Positions 23,342 through 31,719 of a stretch of 64,000 nt of DNA are shown one piece after another. The notes below the pieces were generated by a model. The model was not told where the DNA came from. It worked only from the letters and a program-made list of their open reading frames with translations, and searched no databases. The number at the start of each line of letters is the position of its first letter. The stretch's first letter is position 1. Source of the stretch: Nocardioides sp. zg-DK7169 (lineage in GTDB: Bacteria > Actinomycetota > Actinomycetes > Propionibacteriales > Nocardioidaceae); the NCBI RefSeq assembly GCF_013155365.1, contig NZ_JABJRA010000001.1, positions 248,001-312,000 on the forward strand. The letters run 5' to 3'. Made by a program: the position numbers and the translations under genes.

Positions 23342-25722
23342 GCGCCCCGCGCCGGACCTCGGGCGCCGCGCTGCTCCTCGCCGTCGTGGCGGCCGGGACG
23401 GCGTGGCTCTCGATGCTGTCGTGGTCGGGCCTGGCGGTCGACGCGGCGGCGTACCTGCGTCCGCTGCTGCTGATCGGCGTCGCCGTCGTCGCGACCGGCG
23501 CGCTCGCGCGCCACCTGCGGGCGCCCGCGCTCGTCGTGGTCGGCGCCCAGCTGATCGTGGCCGGCGGGGCGGTCAGCCTCGTGGTCATCGGGTCGCCGCT
23601 CCCCCTGGGGTCCGGGTGGGCCGACCTGAGCGCGGCGTTCCGCGCCGCGGGCGACACCGCCCGCCTCTACGCCGCACCGGTGCCGCGCGACGTGCCCCCG
23701 ATCGACCCTCTGCTGCTCGCCGGCGGCGCCGGCTGCCTGGTCCTCGTCGATCTGCTCGCGTGCACGCTGCGGCGCGTCGCGCTCGCCGGCCTGCCGTTGT
23801 TGGCCGTGCAGAGCGTGCCGACGAGCCTGCTCGCGACCGGACCGACCTGGTGGGTGTTCCTGCTCAGCGCAGCCGGGTTCCTGCTCCTGCTGTTCCTCGA
23901 CCAGGACGCTCGGGTGGCCCGCTGGGGCCGTCCGCTCGACGCCGCCGCCGGGCCCGAGCAGGGCGCCCTCGTGCGACCCGGTGCCATGCGGGCCGGGGCG
24001 GGCACGGTCGGCGCCGTGTCGGTCGGTGTGGCGCTCGCGCTGCCGCTCGTGATCCCCAGCGCCGACCTGGACCTGCTGGGCGCCGGCCGCGGCGGGTCCG
24101 GCGGCAGCGAGATCACCCTCGACAACCCGATGGCGGACCTGACCCGCGACCTGATCCGCGGCGAGGACTTCCCGCTGCTGCGGGTGCGGACCACCGACCG
24201 CGACCCCTCCTACCTGCGCATCGCCGTGCTCAACCGGTTCTCCTCCAACGAGTGGAGCTCCGGGGACCGCGAGATCCCCGTCGACCAGCTCCCCCAGGGC
24301 GACCTGCCCGACCTCCAGGGCGTCTCCGCCGACGTGGAGCGTGTCGAGCACAACTACGCCGTCGAGGTCACCTACGAGTTCGACTCGACCTGGCTGCCGA
24401 CGCAGGCGCCGGTGTCGTCGATCCTCGCCGAGGGCGACTGGCGCTACGACGTCTCGACGATGGACTTCATCGCCGGCGAGGAGGACCTGACCACCGCGGG
24501 GCTGAGCTACGAGATGACCGCCGTCGACCTGACCCGGGTGCCCGAGGACATGGTCGCCGCGCCGTCCGGTGCGGGCATGGTCGACGAGCAGTTCCTCGAC
24601 CTCCCGCTCGGGCTCTCCCCCGTCGTCGACCAGCTCGCGACCAGCGTCACCGCGGGTGCGCGCTCGCCGTACGAGAAGGCGGTGGCGCTGCAGAACTGGT
24701 TCCGCAGCGAGGGCAACTTCACCTACTCCACCGACGTCGAGCCGGGCAACGGCAGCGACGACCTCCAGCAGTTCCTCGTCGAGGACCGCCGCGGCTACTG
24801 CGAGCAGTTCGCCGCCGCGATGGCCGTGATGGCGCGCAGCATCGGCATCCCGGCGCGGGTGGCCGTGGGGTTCCTGCGCCCGGACCGGGTGGACGCGCAG
24901 ACCTGGGAGTACAGCACCTGGGACCTGCACGCCTGGCCCGAGCTGTTCGTGCCCGGCTCCGGCTGGGTGGCCTTCGAGCCGACGCCGCCGGACCGGGCGG
25001 CCGACGTCCCGGCCTACACGCGCATCGACGTGGACGAGGGCGCGGAGCCCCTGCTGCCCTCCGACAGCGCGCAGCCCGACCAGGGCGACCTGCCCCGGCG
25101 TGCCGAGCGTGCCCCGGCCCCGACGCCCACGGAGGAGGCCCCGTCGGCGGTCGCCGGGGACCTCGACACCTCGTGGGCCCCGTGGGTCGCGACCGGCGCC
25201 GGGCTGGTGCTCCTCGCCGGCAGCCTGCTGGTGCCCGGCGCCGTACGCCGGGCGCGGCGCCAGCGGCGCCTGCGCGGCGGGCCCGAGGAGATCTGGTCGG
25301 AGCTGCGCGACACCGCGCTCGACCTGGGGATCGCGTGGGACGAGCGGCGCTCCCCACGCCAGCTGCGCCTGGTGCTGCTGGACCGGCTCGGCAACCCGGG
25401 CGGCCCGGACGCCGACGAGCGGCCGCGGCACGGCCCGCAGGTCGCCCCCGAAGCCGCGGCCGCGCTGGACGGCGTGGTCCGGGCGGTCGAGCACAGCCGC
25501 TACGCCCGGCCAGGCACCCCGGTCGCCGGGGTCCGCGCGGATGCCGAGACCTGCCTGGCCGCGCTCGAGAACGGCGCGCCCCGCAACGCCCGGCGTCGCG
25601 CCGCCTGGTGGCCGCGCACGGTCTTCACCCGTCGTACCACCGCCGCGCCCGCTCCCCGCCCCGGCGACCCGCCCACCACCTCCGGCCAGGGCCGCGACGA
25701 CCTCGTCGACCACGTCCGCTGA
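23338..25722 (+). CDS. Transglutaminase-like membrane protein (DUF3488/DUF4129 type)
   Basis: A 794-residue protein. The N-terminal ~230 residues contain six to seven membrane helices. An extracytoplasmic transglutaminase core follows, with the catalytic Cys in RRGYCEQFAAAMAVMARSIG, His in TWDLHAWPELFVPG and the closing FEPTPPDRA. A final membrane helix (WVATGAGLVLLAGSLLV, ~620-640) leads to a cytoplasmic DUF4129-like tail. It completes the moxR-DUF58-transglutaminase operon, whose members are thought to act together on envelope proteins. The GTG start overlaps the preceding stop (GTGA). A repeat array follows 15 bases after its stop. Confidence 0.92.
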   Translation: MSAPRRTSGAALLLAVVAAGTAWLSMLSWSGLAVDAAAYLRPLLLIGVAVVATGALARHLRAPALVVVGAQLIVAGGAVSLVVIGSPLPLGSGWADLSAAFRAAGDTARLYAAPVPRDVPPIDPLLLAGGAGCLVLVDLLACTLRRVALAGLPLLAVQSVPTSLLATGPTWWVFLLSAAGFLLLLFLDQDARVARWGRPLDAAAGPEQGALVRPGAMRAGAGTVGAVSVGVALALPLVIPSADLDLLGAGRGGSGGSEITLDNPMADLTRDLIRGEDFPLLRVRTTDRDPSYLRIAVLNRFSSNEWSSGDREIPVDQLPQGDLPDLQGVSADVERVEHNYAVEVTYEFDSTWLPTQAPVSSILAEGDWRYDVSTMDFIAGEEDLTTAGLSYEMTAVDLTRVPEDMVAAPSGAGMVDEQFLDLPLGLSPVVDQLATSVTAGARSPYEKAVALQNWFRSEGNFTYSTDVEPGNGSDDLQQFLVEDRRGYCEQFAAAMAVMARSIGIPARVAVGFLRPDRVDAQTWEYSTWDLHAWPELFVPGSGWVAFEPTPPDRAADVPAYTRIDVDEGAEPLLPSDSAQPDQGDLPRRAERAPAPTPTEEAPSAVAGDLDTSWAPWVATGAGLVLLAGSLLVPGAVRRARRQRRLRGGPEEIWSELRDTALDLGIAWDERRSPRQLRLVLLDRLGNPGGPDADERPRHGPQVAPEAAAALDGVVRAVEHSRYARPGTPVAGVRADAETCLAALENGAPRNARRRAAWWPRTVFTRRTTAAPAPRPGDPPTTSGQGRDDLVDHVR

Positions 25723-25737
25723 TCTCTCGCATCTCCG

Positions 25738-25920
25738 CGAGTCGGCGCTTCTGGTTGCCCGAGTCGGCGCTTGTGGTTGCCCGAGTCGGCGCTTCTGGTG
25801 GACCTGTCCCCAGTCAGCTGGGGAGAAGCCCGCCACAGGCGCCGAGTCAGCGCACCACAAGAGCCGACTCGCCGCGCCACAAGGGCCGACTCGCCGCACC
25901 ACAAGCGCCGACTCGGCGCG
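25738..25920. repeat. Head-to-head array of a 22-bp repeat between convergent genes (array A)
   Basis: Three direct copies (25738, 25760, 25782) with core CGAGTCGGCGCTT and tail TGGTTGCC are followed, after a 29-base spacer, by four inverted copies (25833, 25855, 25877, 25899) with core GCCGACTCG. Every unit is exactly 22 bp. The spacer holds its own hairpin, CCCCAG-TCAG-CTGGGG. The array fills the gap between the convergent transglutaminase and DUF3040 genes, so each gene reads first into repeats of the same polarity. A two-way terminator is the simplest reading. No ORF of note lies here. Confidence 0.85.
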
Positions 25921-26011
25921 GGCGGGGGTGGGAGATACGCGGGCGCGGTCGTGAGCCACAGCCTCCGGGCGCGGGACGGAAGGCGTCCCGGGTGGGCCGG
26001 AGGGGGGTGGG

Positions 26012-26455
26012 TCAGAAGCCGCCGTTCTCCTCGCGGCGACGGCGCCACCGCTCCTCGGCCCGCTCCATCATGGAGCCGGCGTTGCGACGCGGGCGGCGGG
26101 TGCGACCGCGCTTGCCGCCCTCGATGACCGTGAAGCCACCACGCGAGGGGTGACCGGCGGTACGCGCGTCGGCGGCAGCGGCGGCCTGCTGGCCGCGCAC
26201 GGCATTGAGCCCGATGGTGGCCGAGCCCAGCATCACCACGAAGCCGACGACGCCGATCGCCCACTGCTGGGCCACGGCGCCGGTCATCAGCAGCGCGATG
26301 CCGACCACGAACACACAGCCCGCGACGACCGCTCGACGGCGGGCGGAACGACGAATCGAGGTGCCACGCAGTGTCGAGGCGAACTTGGGGTCCTCCTCGA
26401 CGAGGGCACGCTCCATCTGCTCGAGTAGCCGCAGCTCCTCTTCAGAGAGTGGCAC
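26012..26455 (-). CDS. DUF3040 domain membrane protein
   Basis: A 147-residue actinobacterial protein. It starts with the DUF3040 signature PLSEEELRLLEQMERALVEE and DPKFASTLRG. Two membrane helices follow (AVVAGCVFVVGIALLMTG and AIGVVGFVVMLGSATIGL), then a basic tail (GGKRGRTRRPRRN, ERWRRRREE). I use the GTG at 26455 because GGGAGG lies 6 bases upstream and the family starts at PLSE. Its function is unknown. It is convergent with the transglutaminase operon across repeat array A. Confidence 0.88.
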   Translation of the reverse strand: MPLSEEELRLLEQMERALVEEDPKFASTLRGTSIRRSARRRAVVAGCVFVVGIALLMTGAVAQQWAIGVVGFVVMLGSATIGLNAVRGQQAAAAADARTAGHPSRGGFTVIEGGKRGRTRRPRRNAGSMMERAEERWRRRREENGGF

Positions 26456-26596
26456 CGGATCCTCCCACTGTCGTGCTGACCAGCCGATCCTGATGGATGG
26501 CCCCTGCCGCAAGTCTAGGCAGGTGATCCCCAACGCGGTACCCGTGGCGGTCAAATCTCATGGCCGCCACCCGACGGGGTGCTCGAGCCGGCGCAT

Positions 26597-27328
26597 TCAG
26601 CGCGCCAGGACGTGCAGCTGGGTGGCCAACGGGAGGAACTCCGCGCGGCCGGCGACGGCGTGCTCGAGCTCGACCAGCGCGGCGCTGGCGCCGGGCTCGG
26701 AGTCGACGAGCGCACCCGGGACGAGGTCGGCGAACACGCGTACGCCGTGGACCTGGGCGACCTCGAAGCCGGCGGCGACCAACAGCGCCTCGACCTCGTC
26801 ACGCGTGACGCGACGCCCCGCCCGCCCGGCGGGAGCGGTGTCGTCGAGGGCGGCCAGCGCCTGGCCGAAGTGGCCGGCCATCGCGCGGGCGACGACGGCG
26901 GCGTAGCGCTGGGCGACGAGCAGGCTGAGGGTGCCCCCGGGGCGCAGCACCTCACGGATCGTGGCCAGGGCGGCGGCCGGGTCGTCGACGACCTCGAGCA
27001 CGCCGTGGCACAGGACCACGTCGGCCGAGGCACGGCCCGGCACGTCCAGGAGGGTGCCGACGTCGCCCTGGTGGCCGGTGACCTGCACGTCGAGCTCGCG
27101 GGCGCGGCGATCGAGGGAGGCGAGCGCGTCGGGGCTGGGGTCGACCACGGTGACGCGGTGGCCCAGCTCGGCCGCGCGGACCGCCGAGACGCCGGTGCCG
27201 CCGCCGAGGTCGAGGACGTCGCACGGGCCGGCGTCCAGCACCGGGCGCAGCGCGCCCCACACGACGGAGGTCCGAGCGGCCGCCCGCCGCTCGCTGGGCT
27301 TGTCCGTGAACGGGTCGCTGCTGGGCAT
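26597..27328 (-). CDS. SAM-dependent class I methyltransferase
   Basis: A 243-residue Rossmann methyltransferase. Motif I is VLDLGGGTGVSAVRAAELG, motif II VTVVDPSPDALASLDRRA, and motif IV ADVVLCHGVLEVVDDPAAAL followed by LRPGGTLSLLV. The C-terminal half (AGRRVTRDEVEALLVAAGFE) is of the CmoA/SmtA type. The substrate is unknown. A TAGGGT box ends 6 bases before the ATG, with no Shine-Dalgarno sequence, suggesting a leaderless transcript. Confidence 0.85.
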   Translation of the reverse strand: MPSSDPFTDKPSERRAAARTSVVWGALRPVLDAGPCDVLDLGGGTGVSAVRAAELGHRVTVVDPSPDALASLDRRARELDVQVTGHQGDVGTLLDVPGRASADVVLCHGVLEVVDDPAAALATIREVLRPGGTLSLLVAQRYAAVVARAMAGHFGQALAALDDTAPAGRAGRRVTRDEVEALLVAAGFEVAQVHGVRVFADLVPGALVDSEPGASAALVELEHAVAGRAEFLPLATQLHVLAR

Positions 27329-27401
27329 GCGTCCACCCTAGGGCCTCCCGATCCGGCGGCGGCGCGCCCACTCGGGAGGCCGGCCGATCGCGTGCCCCGG
27401 C

Positions 27402-27842
27402 TCAGCCGGCGCGCACGGCGCGCTCCGCGACCGGCGCGTGGGGCATCAGCCCGAGGGCGTGCTCCACGACGGCGAGGAACCGGTCCGCGTCGCGGACCAG
27501 GTCGTCGGCCTCGCGCTCGCTGACGGCGCGGGTCGAGCCGGCCTCGCAGGCGGCGCGCTTGGCCGCGCCCGCGGCGAAGAACCGGGCCCACTCCCCCAGC
27601 TCCGGGGCGACCCCGGAGAGCAGGACCCAGGCGTTGCGCTGGGGCCGACGGCGGGCCGGCTCGGGACGCGCCCGGGCCGCGAGCAGGGCGGCCGCGGCAC
27701 GCAGTGCCGCGACATGGGCGCGGGCGTAGCGCGTCGGCGCGTCGGGGGCGGCCATCGCCTCGCTCAGCGACTCTGCGGAGCGGGCGAGGTAGGCGTGGGT
27801 GGTCGCCGGAAGGGCGTAGGGATGAGGGGCGTCGTACGGCAC
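27402..27842 (-). CDS. SAV_6107-type HEPN domain protein
   Basis: A 146-residue all-helical protein of the HEPN superfamily group named after Streptomyces SAV_6107. Visible are the N-terminal AYLARSAESLSEAMAAPD, the helix RYARAHVAALRAAAALLAAR, and the block NAWVLLSGVAPELGEWARFF. The HEPN ribonuclease motif Rx4-6H is not evident. Relatives sit in actinobacterial chromosomes near division and DNA metabolism genes; function is unknown. It lies alone between the methyltransferase and a membrane protein gene. Confidence 0.75.
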   Translation of the reverse strand: MPYDAPHPYALPATTHAYLARSAESLSEAMAAPDAPTRYARAHVAALRAAAALLAARARPEPARRRPQRNAWVLLSGVAPELGEWARFFAAGAAKRAACEAGSTRAVSEREADDLVRDADRFLAVVEHALGLMPHAPVAERAVRAG

Positions 27843-27980
27843 GGGATGGTCCTCTCGCTCACCGACCCTGGTGGGACCGGTGGGGAGGGAGCACCCCCAC
27901 CGGCACTCTCGAACGCGTGTTCGAGCATGCCGGCAAGCTACACGCGCCCACCGACAACCGCCGGGAACGCGCGCCGTGCG

Positions 27981-28493
27981 TCAGCGCTGGACGGTGTCGC
28001 GGTCCTCTGCGGACCAGGAGTGCAGGTAGGCGGTGGTGTCCTTGTGCACGAGCAGCACCAGGAGCGTGATGGTCAGCACCAGGCCGACCACGGAGAGGAC
28101 CAGGAACATCGCCGGCGGCGCGGTGATCAGGATGGCGCCCACCCCGATCACCAGGGTCAGCAGCGTGACGATCAGGCACACCCGGGCCCACTCGAAGCCC
28201 GCGGCGAAGAGCGGCGCGAGCACCGCGAGCATCCCGGCCATCACGAGGTAGATGACCGCGGTCACCGGCACGAAGGCCGGGGGCTTGATGACGCCCTGCT
28301 CGACGGCCTCGACGCCGCCGGAGGCCAGCACGTCCCGCACGGAGCGGTGGCCCTCGGCCCAGGAGCGGACCAGGTCGTCCTCGAAGATCCAGGTCAGCAG
28401 GACCGCGACCGCACCGAACGCGACCAACGCCCAGAGCACCTGGAGCGCGCGGCGCACCGACTCGGGCCTCGAGTTGTCCTGCTGTGCAGCCAT
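27981..28493 (-). CDS. Hypothetical four-helix membrane protein
   Basis: A 170-residue protein with an N-terminal helix (VLWALVAFGAVAVLLTWIF), a soluble loop of ~30 residues, and three further helices (VTAVIYLVMAGMLAVLAPLF, CLIVTLLTLVIGVGAILIT and FLVLSVVGLVLTITLLVLL). The tail HKDTTAYLHSWSAEDRD is hydrophilic and cytoplasmic by charge. I do not recognise the family. It is divergent from the YbaK gene, with 56 bases between the starts. Confidence 0.65.
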   Translation of the reverse strand: MAAQQDNSRPESVRRALQVLWALVAFGAVAVLLTWIFEDDLVRSWAEGHRSVRDVLASGGVEAVEQGVIKPPAFVPVTAVIYLVMAGMLAVLAPLFAAGFEWARVCLIVTLLTLVIGVGAILITAPPAMFLVLSVVGLVLTITLLVLLVHKDTTAYLHSWSAEDRDTVQR

Positions 28494-28549
28494 GCATCCT
28501 CCATAGGTCGTCCCCGGGCCGGCCCGCGCGCTGGCTAGGGTTCCCCACC

Positions 28550-29023
28550 ATGGACGTGGAGCACCCCTCGATCGCGAGGTTCCGGGCGGAGCACACCCGC
28601 CGCGGCGGAACCGGTCAAGTGGTCATTCTGCCGGACTCGGTCCACACCGCCGCACTCGCCGCCGAGGCGCTCGGGTGCGAGGTCGGCGCGATCGCCAACA
28701 GCCTGGTCTTCGACGCCGACGACGCACCGGTGCTGCTGCTGACCTCGGGGGCGCACCGCGTCGACCCCGCCGGGGTCGCGCGACGCCTCGGGGTCGAGCA
28801 GCTGCGCCGCGCCAGTCCGGCGTTCGTCCGCGCGCACACCGGCCAGGTGATCGGCGGCGTGTCGCCGCTCGGGCACCCCGCGCCGGTGCCGACCTTCCTC
28901 GACCCGTGGCTGCGCCGCCACGAGGTGGTCTGGGCCGCCGCCGGGCACCCGGCCGCCGTCTTCTCGACGACGTACGACGAGCTGCAGGCGCTGACCGGCG
29001 CCCGCGAGCTGGACATGGAGTGA
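28550..29023 (+). CDS. YbaK/EbsC-family aminoacyl-tRNA deacylase
   Basis: A 157-residue trans-editing domain protein that hydrolyses mischarged aminoacyl-tRNA, typically Cys-tRNA(Pro) for YbaK. Characteristic blocks are TAALAAEALGCEVGAIANSL with the conserved IANSLVF strand, LLTSGAHRVDPAGVARRLG, RASPAFVRAHTGQVIGGVSPLG, and WAAAGHPAAVFSTTYDELQALTG. The conserved catalytic-site lysine that often precedes SLVF is replaced by Asn here, as in some ProX-like relatives. A TAGGGT box ends 8 bases before the ATG. The next gene starts 7 bases after its stop. Confidence 0.88.
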   Translation: MDVEHPSIARFRAEHTRRGGTGQVVILPDSVHTAALAAEALGCEVGAIANSLVFDADDAPVLLLTSGAHRVDPAGVARRLGVEQLRRASPAFVRAHTGQVIGGVSPLGHPAPVPTFLDPWLRRHEVVWAAAGHPAAVFSTTYDELQALTGARELDME

Positions 29024-29030
29024 GCTGAGC

Positions 29031-29396
29031 ATGGAGATCTGGATCAACCCCGCCTGCTCGAAGTGCCGTACGGCGCTGCGCGCGCTCGAGGACGCGGGCG
29101 TCGAGCACACCGTGCGCCGCTACCTGGAGGACCCGCCCAGCGCCGCGGAGCTCGCGGCCGTGGTCGAGCGGCTCGGCCTCGAGCCGTGGGACGTCGCGCG
29201 GGCCGCCGAGGCGCGCGAGGCCGGCATCGACCTGCCGCGCACGCCCGAGGCCCGCGCGGACTGGCTGGCCGCGCTGGCGGCGAACCCCCGCGCGATCCAG
29301 CGCCCGATCGTGACCGCCGACGACGGCACGACGCTGGTGGCCCGCGACGAGGAGGCCGTGGCCCGCGTGGTCGCCCTCGGGCGGCAGGAGGCCTGA
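29031..29396 (+). CDS. ArsC/Spx-like thioredoxin-fold protein
   Basis: A 121-residue protein with the ArsC N-terminal motif INPACSKCRTALRALEDAGV, then RRYLEDPPSAAELAAVVERL, LPRTPEARADWLAALAANP and NPRAIQRPIV, with the arginine that in ArsC contacts arsenate. CxxC (CSKC) rather than a single cysteine is present, as in many actinobacterial members. Whether it reduces arsenate or acts on other thiols is unclear. GAGCTGAGC lies upstream, and it is likely co-transcribed with the YbaK gene. Confidence 0.8.
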   Translation: MEIWINPACSKCRTALRALEDAGVEHTVRRYLEDPPSAAELAAVVERLGLEPWDVARAAEAREAGIDLPRTPEARADWLAALAANPRAIQRPIVTADDGTTLVARDEEAVARVVALGRQEA

Positions 29397-29419
29397 GGGC
29401 GTGTTCTAGTCTTCGCGCC

Positions 29420-30736
29420 ATGGCGCGGGTGGTGGTGATCGGGGGCGGTCTGGGCGGTACGGCGACCTCGGCCCGGCTGGCCAAGCTCGGCCACGACGTC
29501 ACGCTGCTCGAGCGCGGCGACCGCCTCGGCGGCGCGCTCGTCCCCGTCGAGCAGGACGGCTTCTCCTGGGACGCCGGACCCTCCTCCACGCTGCTGCCCG
29601 CCGTGCTGCGCGACCTGTTCCGCAAGAGCGGCCGCCCGCTGGAGCGCGAGCTCGAGCTCGTCGCGATGGACCTCGTGCGCGAGCACCGCTTCGAGGACGG
29701 CTCCACCCTGCGGCTGCCGTCCTCGCGCGCCGGCCAGCTGCACGCGGTCGACGAGCTCGCCCCGGGGCTCGGCGAGCGCTGGGTCGAGCACGTCGCGTCG
29801 TACGCCGAGGAGTGGGAGGTGCTGCGCCGCCACTACCTGGAGGTCCCGTGGGACCCCGAGGCCGTCCCCCGCGAGCTGGCCGCGCTGCTGGACCGCCGCG
29901 AGTCCCTGCGCCGCCGGCTGAACCGCTCCCTGCGCGACCCCCGCCTGCGCCTGGTCGCGGCGTACCCGTTCCTCGCCGACGGCCAGGACCCGCGCGACGT
30001 CCCGTCCTGGGCCGGGGTGCGCTCCTACGTCGAGCAGCGCTTCGGCGCCTGGACCTTCGAGGGCGGCGCCGAGGCGCTCGCCGCCGCGCTCACCGCGCGG
30101 CTGGCCACCCGCCGCGTCGACGTGCGCACCGGGGTCCGGGCCACCGACGTCGTCGTGCGCGGCGGCCGTGCGGTCGCGGTCGCGACGAGCGCCGGCGAGG
30201 TGGACGCCGACGTCGTGGTCTGCGCCGTCGACCCGCGCGGCCTGCCCGCGCTGGCGTCGTACGTCGCGCGCACGACGCCCGCGCTGCCGCCGGTGATCTG
30301 CCACGTCGGCGTCGAGGCCGCCGCGGCCGCCGCGGCCGGCCTGCCCGACGAGCCGCACGACCTGGTGGTGCACGGGGACCCGATGCTCGTCGTCCGCGCC
30401 GGCGGCACCGCTCCCGACGGCGCCCGTGCGGTCAGCGTCCACGGACGCGGTCGCCTCGCCGAGGACATCCTGCTCGCCCTGGCCCGCCAGGGCATCGACC
30501 TGCGACCCGGCCTGCTCACCCGCGTCGACCGCAGCCCGCGCGACCTGGTCGCCCAGTGGGGCGGGTCCCCGCTGGGCGTGCAGTGGCAGGGCCGGCGCAC
30601 GGTACGGCGTCGCCTCGGCCCGCGCACCCCGGTCCCGGGTGTGCTCGCCGCGGGCGCGCACGCGACCCCCGGCAGCGGGCTGCCCTACGTCGGGCTCTCC
30701 GCGGCGCTGGTCGCGCAGGTCGTCGGCCCGGCCTGA
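29420..30736 (+). CDS. FAD-dependent oxidoreductase of the phytoene desaturase/NAD(P)-binding type
   Basis: A 438-residue flavoprotein. The dinucleotide-binding loop is RVVVIGGGLGGTATSARLAK, followed by VTLLERGDRLGG and WDAGPSSTLLPAVLRDL, the pattern of CrtI-like desaturases. A middle region (GVRSYVEQRFGAWTFEGGAE and ALAAALTARLA) matches the GG(x)E substrate region, and VGPA ends after the C-terminal FAD motif HATPGSGLPYVGLSAALVA. It is not surrounded by carotenoid genes, so the substrate is open. A TAGTCT box ends 7 bases before the ATG. Confidence 0.82.
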   Translation: MARVVVIGGGLGGTATSARLAKLGHDVTLLERGDRLGGALVPVEQDGFSWDAGPSSTLLPAVLRDLFRKSGRPLERELELVAMDLVREHRFEDGSTLRLPSSRAGQLHAVDELAPGLGERWVEHVASYAEEWEVLRRHYLEVPWDPEAVPRELAALLDRRESLRRRLNRSLRDPRLRLVAAYPFLADGQDPRDVPSWAGVRSYVEQRFGAWTFEGGAEALAAALTARLATRRVDVRTGVRATDVVVRGGRAVAVATSAGEVDADVVVCAVDPRGLPALASYVARTTPALPPVICHVGVEAAAAAAAGLPDEPHDLVVHGDPMLVVRAGGTAPDGARAVSVHGRGRLAEDILLALARQGIDLRPGLLTRVDRSPRDLVAQWGGSPLGVQWQGRRTVRRRLGPRTPVPGVLAAGAHATPGSGLPYVGLSAALVAQVVGPA

Positions 30737-30754
30737 GCCGCGCCGGCCGAGCGG

Positions 30755-31645
30755 TCAGACCGCCATGTTGAGCGCGGCGAAGATCTCCAGCGTCGCCTTG
30801 GAGCGGTTCAGCGTGTAGAAGTGCAGGCCCGGGGCGCCGCCGGCGAGCAGCTCCTCGCACAGCTCCGCGGCCAGCGCGATGCCCTCGGCCCGCACCGCGG
30901 CCGGGTCGCCCTCGTGGGCGGAGATCCGCGCGACGATGTCGGCGGGGACCTCGCAGCCGATCAGCTCGCCCTGGCGACGGATCGCGTTGAGGTTGAGGAT
31001 CGGCATGATGCCGGGCAGCACGGGGATGTCGATCCCGCGCGCCCGCACCCGGTCGACCAGCGCGAAGTAGTCCGAGGCACGGAAGAACATCTGGGTGACG
31101 GCGAACTCGGCACCGGCGCGGGCCTTGGCCACCAGCACGTCGGCGTCGTGGTCCAGCGACTCGGCGGTGGGGTGCCCCTCGGGGAACGCGGCCACACCGA
31201 CCGTGAAGTCGCCGCGTGCCCGGGCCAGCTCGACCAGCTCGGTGGCGTAGGTGAGCCCGCCGGGGGTCGCCTTCCACGGTGCCCGCGGGCCGTCGGCCGG
31301 GTCGCCGCGCAGCGCCATCACGTTGTGGATGCCGGCCGCGGCGTAGCTGTCGAGGATCGACTCGAGCTCCGCGCGGGTGTGCCCGACGCAGGTGAGGTGC
31401 GCCATCGGGGTCATCGACGTCTCGCGCGCGATCCGGCTGGTGACCCGCACGGTGGTGTCGCGGCTGGAGCCGCCGGCGCCGTACGTCACGGAGACGAAGG
31501 TGGGCCGGTAGGGCTCGAGCGCGCTGATCGCGCGCCACAGCTGCTCCTCGCCGGCCTCGTCCTTCGGGGGGAAGAACTCGAAGGAGAACGAGCGTCCGCC
31601 GTCGCGCACGAGCTGGGCGATGCTCGCGATCCGGTCCTCTGCCAT
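30755..31645 (-). CDS. metF: 5,10-methylenetetrahydrofolate reductase
   Basis: A 296-residue flavoenzyme that makes 5-methyl-THF for methionine synthesis. Visible blocks are FSFEFFPPKDEAGEEQLWRA, FVSVTYGAGGSSRDTTVRV, HLTCVGHTRAELESILDSY, NVMALRGDPADGPRAPW and FAVTQMFFRASDYFALVDRV with LPGIMPILNLNAI. All are typical of MetF. A TAGACT box ends 6 bases before the ATG. It is divergent from the polyprenyl synthase gene, as are metF and idsA-type genes in mycobacteria. Confidence 0.95.
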   Translation of the reverse strand: MAEDRIASIAQLVRDGGRSFSFEFFPPKDEAGEEQLWRAISALEPYRPTFVSVTYGAGGSSRDTTVRVTSRIARETSMTPMAHLTCVGHTRAELESILDSYAAAGIHNVMALRGDPADGPRAPWKATPGGLTYATELVELARARGDFTVGVAAFPEGHPTAESLDHDADVLVAKARAGAEFAVTQMFFRASDYFALVDRVRARGIDIPVLPGIMPILNLNAIRRQGELIGCEVPADIVARISAHEGDPAAVRAEGIALAAELCEELLAGGAPGLHFYTLNRSKATLEIFAALNMAV

Positions 31646-31719
31646 GCCCGAAGTCTAGGTTCAGTGCGCGCCGAGCCCGGTGCCAGTCCACCCGCGGGTC
31701 GGACGCTAGCCTCCTCTGC

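Noticed and set aside
25738-25920. CRISPR array
   Set aside because: Repeats are directly abutting 22-bp units without unique spacers and switch orientation in the middle; no cas genes are nearby.
22399-25959. Very long open frame on the minus strand opposite the DUF58 and transglutaminase genes
   Set aside because: High GC makes stop codons rare in antisense frames; its translation is Arg/Gly/Ala-rich with no family pattern, while the plus-strand genes carry clear motifs.
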